DNA of 64,000 nucleotides. Source: Coriobacteriaceae bacterium AM48-5 (GTDB lineage: Bacteria > Actinomycetota > Coriobacteriia > Coriobacteriales > Coriobacteriaceae). A program made the translations under genes and the position numbers. The DNA is taken from NCBI GenBank assembly GCA_027669525.1, contig JAQEDJ010000004.1, forward strand, positions 1-64,000. The letters are read 5' to 3'. The notes beneath the pieces were generated by a model, which was not told the DNA's origin, ran no database searches, and worked only from the letters and a program-made list of their open reading frames with translations. This document shows, piece after piece, positions 19,580 to 29,421 of the stretch (within the stretch, counting starts at the first letter, position 1; each line of letters starts with the position of its first letter).

Positions 19580-20500
19580 ATGCGTATTGTGTTTATGGGT
19601 ACGCCTGATTTTGCTGTGCCTTCGTTGACTTCGCTTGTTGAGGCTGGGAACGAGATTGCGCTTGTTGTTACTCGTCCTGATGCTGTTCGTGGGCGTGGTA
19701 AGAAGCTTGAGCCGTCTCCTGTTAAGGCTAAGGCACTTGAGCTGGGATTGCCGGTTATTGAGGCTAATCGTATGACGCCTGAGGTTGTTGAGACGCTTCA
19801 GGCTGCCCAGGCTGACATTTTCTGCGTGGCTGCTTATGGCTGCATTTTGCCTGATAACGTGCTGCATATGGCGCCGCTTGGTATTGTGAATGTTCATGCT
19901 TCGCTGCTGCCTCGTTGGCGTGGGGCAGCTCCTATTCAGCGTGCGATTCTCGCTGGTGATGAGGTTGCTGGCGTTTCTATTATGCGCATCGGGCATGGCG
20001 TTGATACCGGCGCTTATTGTGCCCAGGCGTCTACGTCGGTTGCCGGTAAGCATGCTGAGGCGCTGACCATGGAGCTTGGTGAGCTTGGCGGTAAACTGCT
20101 TGCCGATACGCTTCCTTCTCTTGCCGATGGCACCGCCGTGTGGACTGAACAGGATGAGGCGCTCGTTACCCATGCTGCCAAGATTTCTAAGCAGGAGATG
20201 CGCCTGGATCCGCACATGGCGGCGCTTGATTGCGTGCATCATGTACTGGCCTCGTCCGATACCGCGCCTGCTCGTTGCGTGATTGCCGGCAAGACCGTGC
20301 GTGTGCTCGATGCTGCGGCGGCTGATGTGTCGCTTGGCGAGGGTCAGGTTCTCGTTCAGGCTAAGCGTGTTTACCTTGGCCTTTCCGATGGCTCGGTTGA
20401 GTTGCTCGAGGTTAAGCCTGATGGCAAGCGTGCTATGGCCGCTTCTGCTTGGGCTGCTGGCCTGCAGGGTGCCGATCTTATCTGGGGTGTTTTGTCATGA
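19580..20500 (+). CDS. fmt: Methionyl-tRNA formyltransferase
   Basis: Formylates initiator Met-tRNA. MRIVFMGTPDFAVPSLTSL is the canonical start; VVTRPDAVRGRGKKLEPSPVK is the substrate loop; GIVNVHASLLPRWRGAAPIQ supplies Asn and His of the catalytic triad and IGHGVDTGAY the Asp. The C-terminal domain is complete. ATG 19580 is chosen over 19571 because GGGGAG lies 9 bases before it and touches the other. Codons are markedly T-ending (gtt, gct, cgt) compared with gltX and priA. Overlaps rsmB by 4 bases. Confidence 0.97.
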   Translation: MRIVFMGTPDFAVPSLTSLVEAGNEIALVVTRPDAVRGRGKKLEPSPVKAKALELGLPVIEANRMTPEVVETLQAAQADIFCVAAYGCILPDNVLHMAPLGIVNVHASLLPRWRGAAPIQRAILAGDEVAGVSIMRIGHGVDTGAYCAQASTSVAGKHAEALTMELGELGGKLLADTLPSLADGTAVWTEQDEALVTHAAKISKQEMRLDPHMAALDCVHHVLASSDTAPARCVIAGKTVRVLDAAAADVSLGEGQVLVQAKRVYLGLSDGSVELLEVKPDGKRAMAASAWAAGLQGADLIWGVLS

Positions 20501-21897
20501 GCAAGCTGTCTCCCGCGCGCAAGCTTGCGCTCGATGTGCTGATGGAGGCCGATCGCCGCGGCATGTACGCGCGCGACGTGCTCTCGTCCCGTGCTTCCGC
20601 CAAGGCCATTGACCAGCGCGATTCCGCTTTTGCCGCCCGCTTGGCGCTGGGTGTAGCCGCCACGCAGGGTATTTTGGACGAGCTGCTCGATCAGTTTCTC
20701 GATAAGCCCAAAAAGGTTGCGCCGCGCGTTCGCATGGCGCTTCGTATTTCTGCCTTCGAGATGCTCTACCTGCATACGCCTGGCCGCGTTGCCGTAAGTC
20801 AGGGAGTTGAGCTGGTTCGCTGCGGTGCTAAGTCTGCCGCTGGCTTGGCCAATGCTGTACTGCATAAGGTTGCGGATAACGTTGAGGACTTTGCTACGGC
20901 GTCCGATGTGAATGAGTCTGAGCGACGATTGGTTCGTCTGTCGCGTCTGATGGGTCTGCCGCGCTGGCTGTGCGCTCGCATTATGGCATCCTTCGACACG
21001 CCAGAGGGTGCGCTCAACTTTGCCGGCAATCTGGCGCCCGCGCCGCTGGCTCTGCATGAGAACGCCTTTGCGACTAATCCTGATCCGTATATCTCGCAGC
21101 TCGTCGCGCCTGTCTTCCCGGGCTGTCATGCCCCTGTTGATGCCCAGGTTACCGTTTCGTCGGGCGTATTTGAGCGCGCTGCTGCCGTGGCCTCGGATCT
21201 TAACGCCCAGCTCATCGCCACAGCTGCCACGCGCCCTGGAAGCTGCCTTGAGATTGGTGCCGGTCGTGGCACCAAGACCTATGTGATGATGTGCCAGGCC
21301 AAGCGTGCGGGCTATGAGCGTCAGCATACGGCGCTCGATTTGCATGATCGCAAGTGCGATCTGAATCTCGCTCGCCTGCATAAGGCCGGTATTCAGGGCG
21401 TTCGTACGGTTTCGGGTGATGCCTGCGAGCTTGATGAAGTACTGACGTCGTTTGATGCCATGCTTGGCAAGCCGGTTAAGTTCGACACGGTCTTTATCGA
21501 TGCGCCGTGCTCTGGCACCGGCACCATGCGTCGTCATCCCGAGATCCCTTGGCGCCTGACCGAAAAAGATGTGACGGTTGAGCTGCCCAAACTGCAGCTT
21601 ACGATGCTCAAGGAGGCTGCTGCCCGCGTGGCTGCCGGCGGCGAGCTTATCTATGCCACCTGCTCGGTCTTTGATGAAGAGAACACGCAAGTCGTGGATG
21701 CGTTTTTGGCTTCTCCCGAGGGCGCAGGTTTTAGCTTGGCACCCCTCTCCGAGGCGCAGATTCTGCAGTTACCCGAGTTCGAACAAGCCAAGAAGCTCGT
21801 CTCCGTACGTCAAAACGACCGCGGACTTTTCCAAAGCGTCCCCGTAAACGCCGACTCCTACGACGGCCACTTCTGCGCCCGCCTGGTCCACAAGTAA
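20497..21897 (+). CDS. rsmB: 16S rRNA (cytosine-967-C5)-methyltransferase RsmB/Sun
   Basis: The N-terminal NusB-like RNA-binding domain occupies about residues 1-140 (ARKLALDVLMEADRRG, RDSAFAARLALGVAATQGIL); the Rossmann methyltransferase part follows with SAM motif SCLEIGAGRGTKTY, motif IV DAPCSGTGTMRRHPEIPWR and the nucleophile Cys segment IYATCSVFDEEN. Ends GHFCARLVHK. Length 466 fits the family. ATGA overlap with fmt shows coupling in a def-fmt-rsmB order common to many bacteria. Confidence 0.96.
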   Translation: MSKLSPARKLALDVLMEADRRGMYARDVLSSRASAKAIDQRDSAFAARLALGVAATQGILDELLDQFLDKPKKVAPRVRMALRISAFEMLYLHTPGRVAVSQGVELVRCGAKSAAGLANAVLHKVADNVEDFATASDVNESERRLVRLSRLMGLPRWLCARIMASFDTPEGALNFAGNLAPAPLALHENAFATNPDPYISQLVAPVFPGCHAPVDAQVTVSSGVFERAAAVASDLNAQLIATAATRPGSCLEIGAGRGTKTYVMMCQAKRAGYERQHTALDLHDRKCDLNLARLHKAGIQGVRTVSGDACELDEVLTSFDAMLGKPVKFDTVFIDAPCSGTGTMRRHPEIPWRLTEKDVTVELPKLQLTMLKEAAARVAAGGELIYATCSVFDEENTQVVDAFLASPEGAGFSLAPLSEAQILQLPEFEQAKKLVSVRQNDRGLFQSVPVNADSYDGHFCARLVHK

Positions 21898-21902
21898 CGA
21901 CT

Positions 21903-21971
21903 AAGTTGCGGTGAAATAGGGATTGAATAGCGGCTTCTGCCCGCCAAACAGTCCTTATTTCACCGCAACTC
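21903..21971. repeat. Palindromic intergenic repeat, AAGTTGCGGTGAAATAG type, copy 2
   Basis: Arms AGTTGCGGTGAAATAGGGA (from 21904) and GTCCTTATTTCACCGCAACT (to 21970), with one or two mismatches. Same arms as at 5628-5695 but a different centre. Again between convergent genes. Confidence 0.85.
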
Positions 21972-21995
21972 ATAAGGAAACCTGGGCAGCTAAAG

Positions 21996-22033
21996 AATCA
22001 GCCCCGCGATTGGTGTTGGTCGCGGGGCTGATT
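21996..22033. terminator. Bidirectional terminator between rsmB and the zinc-ribbon gene
   Basis: AATCAGCCCCGCGA / TCGCGGGGCTGATT stem with a 10-base loop and flanking A and T tracts; it serves the convergent rsmB (+) and the small gene (-). Confidence 0.85.
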
Positions 22034-22038
22034 GGTTT

Positions 22039-22275
22039 CTAGTGGCTGTGCGGGCAGTTGGCGCAGCAGCCACTCGTGGCGCTGGTGCTGGAGCCGCCGC
22101 TGCGCTGGTCGGTGTTGTAGAAGCCGCTGCCCTCAAATTTAATACCGCTGGCCGAGAACGTCTTGGCGGCCGGAGCGCCGCAGCTGGGGCACACGACCTC
22201 GGGAGTCTCGGACATAGGATGCTCAACCTCAAACACGTTGCCGCAGCTCGAGCACTTGTAATCGTAGCGCGCCAT
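22039..22275 (-). CDS. FmdB/CxxC-type zinc-ribbon protein
   Basis: A 78-residue protein starting MARYDYKCSSCGNVFEVEHP with two CxxC pairs (KCSSCG and VCPSCG) 19 residues apart, as in the FmdB-like putative regulatory zinc ribbon family. The tail is Gly/Ser-rich and ends CCANCPHSH, adding more potential metal ligands. The family is widespread and its role is poorly defined. It stands alone, with a terminator just after the stop and no clear operon partner. Confidence 0.88.
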   Translation of the reverse strand: MARYDYKCSSCGNVFEVEHPMSETPEVVCPSCGAPAAKTFSASGIKFEGSGFYNTDQRSGGSSTSATSGCCANCPHSH

Positions 22276-22363
22276 AATACTTCCTTTTCAGCACAAAGCG
22301 GGCAGATTACTCTGCCCGCAAAAATTCAAACGTCTGTAACTGTACCCTATATCGGGGGTTTTA

Positions 22364-25300
22364 TCACGCTTCGCCCCAGAATCTATGCGTGTTGCGCAGG
22401 AGCTGTGCGGTTTTGCCCTCAGCGGCCGCAACGTCGGCCTCGTCAGCCTGCCAGGTCCAGTTGCCCGTGGCCACGCCCGGTACGTTCATGCGCGTGTCGT
22501 CGCCAAGCCCCAGCACGTCCTGCAGCGGCATCATCACCAGGGGAGCGTCGCTTGTCAGCGCGTCGCTCATCAGCTTGGCTGCCACCTCAACACCGCTCGG
22601 CTCGTCGCCGCCCGCAAAGGAGCGCGTGCACCAACCCGCGAGCGTCGACGTGTCGTGAGTCGATGTGTACAGGATCTTGCCGGGCGTAGGGTGCACGCCG
22701 CAACGAACGTCGTAATCGCTAAACTCCAGTACGTCCATACCGGGGAAGCCGCAAGTCGAAGCCATGGCGCGAACGCCGGGCGTCAGGTAGCCCAGGTCCT
22801 CGGCGATAAAGTTGAGCGGCCCCAGCTCGTCATAGGCGGTCTGGAACAGGTCCTTGCCCGGGCCTGCCAGCCAACGCCCGTCGGCGCAGGCCTTACCCGC
22901 GGGAATGCTAAAATAGCTGTGGAAGCCCAGGAAGTGATCCAGGCGCACGCGGTCGTAGAGCGAAAACGCACGACGTAGGCGATCCATCCACCAGCTATAG
23001 CCGTTCTGCTTCATGTGGTCCCAGCGGAACGTCGGGTTGCCCCACACCTGGCCCTCGGGCGCAAAGTTGTCGGGCGGCGCGCCAGAAATCTCAATCGCCT
23101 TACCGGTATCGGACAGCCAGAAGTTCTCGGGCTCGCTCCATGCATCGGCCGAATCGTCCGAGACATACATCGGGATATCGCCGATGACCTCGATGCCCTT
23201 CTTGTGCGCATAGTTCATAAGCTCGCACCAAGCCAGGTCAAAGCGGTACTGCATGTACGCCTGAAGCTCGGCCTCGTCGTGGAAGCGCTTGTCGTCAATC
23301 AGGTGCTCGTTGTAGCGCGCAACATCTGCCGGCCAATCGTGGCGCGACTCGCCCTCAAAGTATTTCTTGACGGCCATGTAGACGCAGTACTTCTCGAGCC
23401 AATCGGCATTGCGATGTTTAAACGCGGTGTACAGCGGATCGGCATCCTCGCCGCCACGGGCCTTCCAAGTTTCAAAGTCGGCCGCCAGCTCCTCGTGGCT
23501 TTCGGGCAGCAGGTCGATATTACCTGCAAAGGCCGAAGGACCGGCGTAAGGGGAGCGGAAGAAGTCCGTCGGGTTGACAGGCAGGACCTGCCAGTAGCGC
23601 ATGCCCATAGCGGCCAGATGGTCGATAAAGCGACGCGTGGGTGCGCCGATCGTACCGGGCTTGCCGTCATCGGTCGGTACCGAGGTGATATGGCACACAA
23701 CGCCCGCGCCGTGATCGAGCGGCTCCTGCAGGCGCTGCTCGGCATGGTGATAGATGATCGACGAGCCCAGCGGATACAAATCGAGCGTGACCGTGCCATT
23801 GTGGATCTCGCACTCGTGACCGCTGATCACGTCACTCGCGCATTCGTCGAGCGCCGGAATCGTCACGCGGTGCGAATTGCGCAGACTACGGTTAATGATA
23901 ACCGTCGCGGACTCGCCATCCCTGCCCGTGCGGTTGTATGCCAGCACCTCGTCGTTGAGCGCGAAGGCCTTGATCTCGCCGTCGATCATAAACGGCAGTG
24001 CGCGGCGTACGGCGGAGGCGTTTTTGACAATAGCCAGCGTGTCGAAGTCGTGCAGTTGGTCCTTGGTCGGCAGGGTGCGGCGGTTGCCCGGATCGGTTAG
24101 ACCCTCCAGGCCGTACTCATCGCCATAGTAAATCGAGGCACGCCCGGGAACGTCATCTGCATGAGCGTTGCGAGCCAAAAACGGCTCTTGGCCAGGCCCA
24201 TCGAGTTCTCGTCCAGACGCCATTTGCTGCGCTCGCACTCGGGCAGCTGCGACTCATCGGGGCCGCCGCCGAGCACCGAGATAATGCGCGGACGGTCGTG
24301 GCTCGAAAGCAGATTAAGTGCGCAGGACAGGGCCTCACGGGGATAGTTCTCGCGCAGGGTTTCGATATCCTCGGCTGCCTGGTAGGCGTTCTTGTAGCCC
24401 ATCAAAAAGCCGATGACCATATCGCGGAAGGGGTAATCCATAGCAGAGTCCAGCTCGGAGCCTTGCAGATAGCGGCGCAGATGGCCGTAGCTGATCTTGT
24501 TGGAGGCGTCTTCCCAGACTTCGCCGAGCAACAGTGCATCAGGCTTCTCGGCGAGCACGGCCTTTTTGATCTCGGCTAGGAAATCGTCCGAAAGCTCGTC
24601 GGCCACATCGAGGCGCCAGCCATGAGCGCCGGCACGTAGCCATTTACGGATCACGCCGTCCTTGCCCAGGAGCCGCTCGCGTACCAGCTCAGAGCTCTCA
24701 TTGATGGCGGGCATATTGCCCACGCCCCACCAGCAGTCGTATGAGCCGTCCTCGTGGAAATAAAACGCATCGCGCCATGGCGAATCCTCGCTCTGCCACG
24801 CGCCCACGCCGGGGTAGTTGCCGTAGCGGTTGAAATAGATCGAGTCGTCACCCGTATGGTTAAAGACGCCGTCCAGAATGATGGAGATGCCCAGCTTCTC
24901 GGCCGCCTGGCACAGCTCGGTAAAGTCCTGCTCGGTGCCCAGGATCGGGTCGATCTTGGTGTAGTCGGCCGTGTCGTAGCGGTGGTTGCTCGCGGCTTCA
25001 AAAATGGGGTTGAGGTAGATGGCTGTAAAGCCCAGCTCGGCGATGCGAGGCAGGTCTTCCTGGATGCCCTTGAGCGACCCGCCGTAGAAGTCCCAGGTTT
25101 TGATGGAGCCGTCTTCGGCGCGCTCGTACACGGGCGGCTCGTTCCAGTCCTCGACCATGCGGCGCTGGACTCCGTTGCGTGGTTTTTCGACCTCGGCCAG
25201 CGTGCGCTCGCGCCAGTTTTCATCTCGGGCGTAGCGATCGGGGAAGATCTGGTAGACCATGCCACGCTCGTACCACTCGGGACGCACTTCGCGGTGCTTA

Positions 25301-25659
25301 TAGACGGTAATCTGGAAGGACGGCACCTCGGCGTAGTCGTAAGTTACGCCCTCGCCACCGGTGCGACCCTGCGGTGCGCCCAAGCGGACCTCGGGCTGGC
25401 CCTCGATATTGCAGATAAAGCTGTACCAGATAAGACAGGACTCGGTACACTCAAGCTCTACGGTATAAATGCCGTCGCCCTCGTGCGTCATGGGATACCG
25501 AGACTCACCGATCTCATCGACCCAGGTGCGCAGCGTAAGCGTTGCCTGGTTGGGGTCGGCATCCTCCAGAATCACGGAGAGCGAAAGGGTAGTTCCTGTG
25601 GTCACAGCGCCAAACGGAGTGCGAAACTGCGGCAGACGGCTGTTGTGAATCAATCTCAT
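22364..25659 (-). CDS. Fused GH13 neopullulanase-type alpha-glucosidase and GH77 4-alpha-glucanotransferase, frame-broken
   Basis: A two-enzyme protein of about 1,098 residues acting on maltodextrins or glycogen. Residues about 1-130: N-terminal beta-sandwich. GH13 barrel: YQIFPDRYARD, GILDGVFNHTG-type segment (ISIILDGVFNHTG), nucleophile Asp in GWRLDVADEL, acid Glu in LLGEVWED and HD in SSHDRPR. After a break near 24140 a short C-terminal sandwich (ALPFMIDGEIKAFALNDEVL) runs without stop into GH77: RYWQVLPVNPTDFFRSPYAG, VRLDHFLGFHSYF, FIAEDLGYLTPGV and STHDTSTLAGW. Start ATG 25659 is chosen as the first near the family's N-terminus. Continuity across the two enzymes after the break shows a genuine fusion. 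Confidence 0.88.
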
Positions 25660-25756
25660 AATACGGTCCAGTTCAATAGAATCACGGCCTGCGGGCCATG
25701 GCTTTACGCACAAGTTGTAAGTATATCTGTTGTACACAGGCTGTATAAACAACATC

Positions 25757-25800
25757 CGTTTACCATCGGCGAACGGTTGTCCTAGAAAATCGTTTTACCA
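25757..25800 (-). promoter_or_regulatory. LacI-type operator-like motifs upstream of the GH13-GH77 gene
   Basis: Read on the - strand, TGGTAAAACGATTTT (25800-25786) and ATGGTAAACGGATG (25766-25753) share a GGTAAA.CG core. The first is nearly identical to TGGTAAAACGTTTTT in front of the HAD gene and glycogen operon. Pseudo-palindromes with a central CG are typical for LacI/GalR regulators; none is encoded here. Confidence 0.5.
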
Positions 25801-25875
25801 CTACCTACAGAGAAGGGGCACCCAGTTGGAGCGCCCCTTGCTTAGGGTTTGATGAGGTTTTGAATCGTCTGCGTA

Positions 25876-28200
25876 CTAGCGGCGCTTGCGGGTGGCCGTT
25901 GCCTTGCGGACGGAGGTCTTCTTGGTCGGAGCCTTTTCCTCGGTCGCGGCGACGGGGGAGACCGGGGCCTTCTTGGCGGGCTCGGGCTTGGCCTTTACCT
26001 CGGCCTTGGGCTCCTCTTTAGCGGCAGCGGGCTTGACCTCGGCTGCCTTCGGCTCAGGCTTGGCCTTTAGTGCGGTCTTGTCCTCGACCTTAGCCTCCGC
26101 TTTGGGAGCAGCAGCCTTGGTCGTAGACTTCTTGGCCGTCGTCGTTGCGCGCTTGCGCGTGGTGGTCTTGGCGGCCGGCTTGGCCTCGACGGTTACCTTG
26201 GCCTTGGATTCGGCGGGCGTCTCCTCGACTTTGGCGGCCGGCTTTGTGGCTGCCTTGGTTGTGGCGGCCTTCGTGGTCGTCGATTTCGTTGTTGTGGTCT
26301 TCTTGGCAGCTGTTGCCTTCTTGGCGGTCGCGGTCGTCTTCTTGGTAGCGGCCTTGGCCGGTGCCTTTGCCGCAGCCTTAGCCTCGACGGCGTCGGCCTT
26401 TACCTCGGGAGCAGCCTCGGCTTCGGCGGCCTTCTTGGCAGCTGCGGTGGTGCTCTTGCGCGAGGTCGTTGTCTTGACAGCGGTGGTCTTGGTTGCCGTC
26501 GCCTTGGCCTCTGTGGCCTTCTTAGCCGTCGTCTTACGAGTCGTGGTCTTCTTAGCTGCAGGCTTTGCAGCTGGCTTGACCTCGGACTCTGCCTCAGGAG
26601 CAGCCTCAGCCTTCACCTCAGACTCGGCCGTAACGGGCTCAGCTTCAACCGGCTTCTCTTCGGCCTTGGGCTCCTCAGCGGCCACCGGCTCAGCAACAGC
26701 CTCAGGCTCGTCGACAACAGCCACCGGGCGCTCGATCTCCGGGTGCATAAAGAAGTACAGGTCCAGATACTTATCGGCCGAGCGCGTCCAGCTAAAGTCC
26801 TGGCTCATGGCCTGCGTTACCAGCTGGTTCCAGGCGTCGCGGTTATCCCAGAACAGACGCGCCGCGCGGAACACGGCGTCGCCCATCTCGTCGCCGTTAA
26901 AGTTGGTAAACGAGAAGCCCGTGCCTTCGCCGGTAAACTCGTTATACGGAATCACAGTGTCTTTCAGGCCGCCGGTCTCGCGCACGATAGGCAGGGTGCC
27001 GTAGCGCATGGCGATGATCTGCGACAGGCCGCAGGGCTCAAACTTGGAAGGCATTAGGAACATGTCGGCGGCGGCATACATGCGCTGCGACAGCGCGGGA
27101 TCGAACTCGATGCGCGCGGCCATGGTGCCGGGGTACTTGTCCTGGAAGTAGCGCAGGCCGTCCTCGTAGTCCCGGTCGCCGGTGCCCAGCACCGCCACCT
27201 GCACGCCGCCGGCCAGAATGCGGTCGAGCGCGTACATGACCAGGTCCATGCCCTTTTGGCGCGTCAGGCGCGTGACCATCACCATGAGCGGGCGGTCGTC
27301 GCGAACCTCGAGCCCCAGCTCTTCCTGCAGCTTGGCCTTGCACACGGCCTTGCCGGAGCGGTCTTCAACCGTGTAGTTGGCGGCAATGCGCTTGTCGGTC
27401 GCCGGGTCAAAGCCTGTCACATCAATGCCATTAAGGATGCCCTGCAGCGCGTACGAACGCTCGCGCAGCACGCCATCCAGGCCCTCGCCAAACTCGGGCG
27501 TCTGGATCTCGTTGGCATAGGTGGGGCTCACCGTGGTGATGGCGTCGGCATAGCGCAGGGCGCCCAGCATGTAGTTGATGCTGCAGGCGTCGCAACGCAG
27601 CTGCGAGGCGGCCGCCGGAATGTGCGCCAAACCCAGGATGTCCTCCATCACGGTGTCGCTAAACTGGCCCTGGAACGCCACGTTGTGGATCGAGAACACG
27701 GTCTTGACGCGGTCATACAGCGGCAGGCCCTGGTAAAACTCGCGCAAGAACACGGGCGCCAGTGCCGTCTGCCAGTCATTGCAGTGCAGGATGTCACACT
27801 CAAAACCGGCCGGCAGGTGCTGCAGACTCTCGGTGATGGCCTTGGAGAAAAACGCGAAGCGCTCGCCGTCATCAAAGAAGCCGTACGGATAGTCGCGCGC
27901 AAAGTAGCGCTCGTTGTCGATGAACATATAGGTGACGCCGTCGTGCTCGAGCTTCTCGAGCCCGCAGTACTCGTTGCGCCAGCCCAGGCTCACGTAAAAG
28001 TCGGAGAAGTGCTCCATCTGCGCCTTGTACTCGTCCTTGATGGTGGCGTACTTGGGCACCATCACGATGACCTCGGCGCCGGCGCGCACAAGCGCTGCAG
28101 GCAGCGAGCCCGCCACGTCGCCCAGGCCGCCGGTCTTCACAAACGGTGCGCACTCGGCCGAGGCAAACACGATCTGCATCTTTTTGCTGGAATCAGCCAT
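25876..28200 (-). CDS. glgA: Glycogen synthase GlgA with long H1-like C-terminal tail
   Basis: ADP-glucose-dependent GT5 glucosyltransferase extending glycogen. Core, residues about 1-485: FASAECAPFVKTGGLGDVAG (substrate loop), DILHCNDWQTAL, FSIHNVAFQGQF, MVTRLTRQKGMDLV and PSKFEPCGLSQIIAMRYGTL. Beyond the normal end, about 290 residues follow: first acidic and Pro/Ala/Glu-rich, then strongly basic repeats of the KKTTTRKTTAKKA kind ending RKATATRKRR. The tail is uninterrupted, in frame and roughly 60 percent as long as the enzyme itself. Start 28200 (MADSSKK) has GGGAG 5 bases upstream; ATG 28212 is less likely. Lies after glgD in the glycogen operon. Confidence 0.96.
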   Translation of the reverse strand: MADSSKKMQIVFASAECAPFVKTGGLGDVAGSLPAALVRAGAEVIVMVPKYATIKDEYKAQMEHFSDFYVSLGWRNEYCGLEKLEHDGVTYMFIDNERYFARDYPYGFFDDGERFAFFSKAITESLQHLPAGFECDILHCNDWQTALAPVFLREFYQGLPLYDRVKTVFSIHNVAFQGQFSDTVMEDILGLAHIPAAASQLRCDACSINYMLGALRYADAITTVSPTYANEIQTPEFGEGLDGVLRERSYALQGILNGIDVTGFDPATDKRIAANYTVEDRSGKAVCKAKLQEELGLEVRDDRPLMVMVTRLTRQKGMDLVMYALDRILAGGVQVAVLGTGDRDYEDGLRYFQDKYPGTMAARIEFDPALSQRMYAAADMFLMPSKFEPCGLSQIIAMRYGTLPIVRETGGLKDTVIPYNEFTGEGTGFSFTNFNGDEMGDAVFRAARLFWDNRDAWNQLVTQAMSQDFSWTRSADKYLDLYFFMHPEIERPVAVVDEPEAVAEPVAAEEPKAEEKPVEAEPVTAESEVKAEAAPEAESEVKPAAKPAAKKTTTRKTTAKKATEAKATATKTTAVKTTTSRKSTTAAAKKAAEAEAAPEVKADAVEAKAAAKAPAKAATKKTTATAKKATAAKKTTTTKSTTTKAATTKAATKPAAKVEETPAESKAKVTVEAKPAAKTTTRKRATTTAKKSTTKAAAPKAEAKVEDKTALKAKPEPKAAEVKPAAAKEEPKAEVKAKPEPAKKAPVSPVAATEEKAPTKKTSVRKATATRKRR

Positions 28201-28290
28201 ATTGTCTCCCATGTTGCAATTCGAGAATAGCCGCCTGGCACAAACCGGGCGGCTATTCTACATGTTACGAGCGATGTTGCGGTGCCAACG

Positions 28291-29417
28291 TTAACGTACG
28301 ATGGTGGTGTCGGAAGTTAACGGAGCCTTGCCCAGCACCAGGATGTTCTCGGGCGTGCCGCGAAGCTCGGTGTTGGTGGGAACCACGTTGTTTTTGTCCA
28401 GAATGGCATTCTCAACACGGGCGCCGCTCTTGATGATGCAGCTCTGGTTGATGATCGAGTTGGTCACCGATGCGCCTTCCTCAACCACGACGCCGCGCGA
28501 CAGGATCGAATTGCGCACGGTGCCCTTGATGATGCAGCCGGCCGAGATGATCGAGTTGCAGGCGTGGCTGCCGGTCGCATAGCGCGAAGGCGGAACGTCG
28601 TGGGCCTTGGTCAGGATCGGGCGCTCGGGGTCAAAGAGCTGGTCGGCCACAGTCTGGTCGAGCAGGTCCATGCTGCGGCGATACAGCGACTTCTCGCTAA
28701 ACACGCCCACGACCTCGCCCTTGTACTCGTAGCTGCACACGTCGATGTTGCCAAAGTCGCCCTGGAGAGCCTCGAGCAGGTCCAGATAGTCGGCGGCCTG
28801 GTAATGGTCGATAATCTCGAGCAGCGTCTCGCGGTTGACGATGCAGCAGTCCATGGACGCGTTGTCGCCGTACACGACGCCGGCGCTCACGCCCGTCAGG
28901 CGGCCGTTCTCGTTAATCTCGAGCTTGGTCTCGTCATCGACGTTGCGCGTGGCCTTGCAGTACACTACGGTCATCTGGGCGCCGGAGTTCTCGTGCGCCT
29001 CGATGATGGTGTTGAGGTCCATGTTAAAGATGATGTTGGTGCCCATCATCACGACATAGGGCTTCTCCGAGCGCTGGAACAGCGTCTTGTTGGAGATGAT
29101 GTCGCGCAGCAGGAAACGCATGCCGCCCTTGGTGGTGCCATACGCGTTGCCGGGCACCATGAACAGGCCGCCCTTCTTGCGGTCCAGGCCCCAGTCCTTG
29201 CCAGAACCCACGTGTCGATCAGCGAGCGGTAGTTGCCCGGCATGACGACGCCGACGGTCTTAATGCCGGCATTCATCATGTTGGACAGCGGAAAGTCGAT
29301 CAGGCGGTAGCGGCCCAAAAACGGAACGGACGCGATGGGGCGGTCCTTGAGCAGGACGCTGCCGTAGGTCGAAGAGTAGTTAGCGGTGATGTAACCGATG
29401 GCCTTGCGATTGATCAT
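28291..29417 (-). CDS. glgD: GlgD, regulatory-type subunit of ADP-glucose pyrophosphorylase, frame-broken
   Basis: Paralogue of GlgC that forms the GlgCD complex in several Gram-positives. The N-terminus reads IGYITANYSSTYGSVLLKDR: the catalytic GGxGxRL loop of GlgC is replaced, as is typical of GlgD. Further segments: VPFLGRYRLIDFPLSNMMNA, FMVPGNAYGTTKGGM, and a C-terminal left-handed beta-helix (SIISAGCIIKGTVRNSILSR, ENILVLGK). A frame break lies near 29212 (RSLIDTWVL to GSGKDWGLDRK). Start ATG 29417 lies 5 bases after the glgC stop with GGGGGA upstream. Confidence 0.93.
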
Positions 29418-29421
29418 CGGA

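Noticed and set aside
25886..27004. A long open frame on the + strand opposite glgA (372 codons, Ala/Val/Leu-rich)
   Set aside because: It mirrors the Lys/Ala/Thr repeat tail of glgA; no ribosome binding site, no family resemblance, and the glgA reading is certain.
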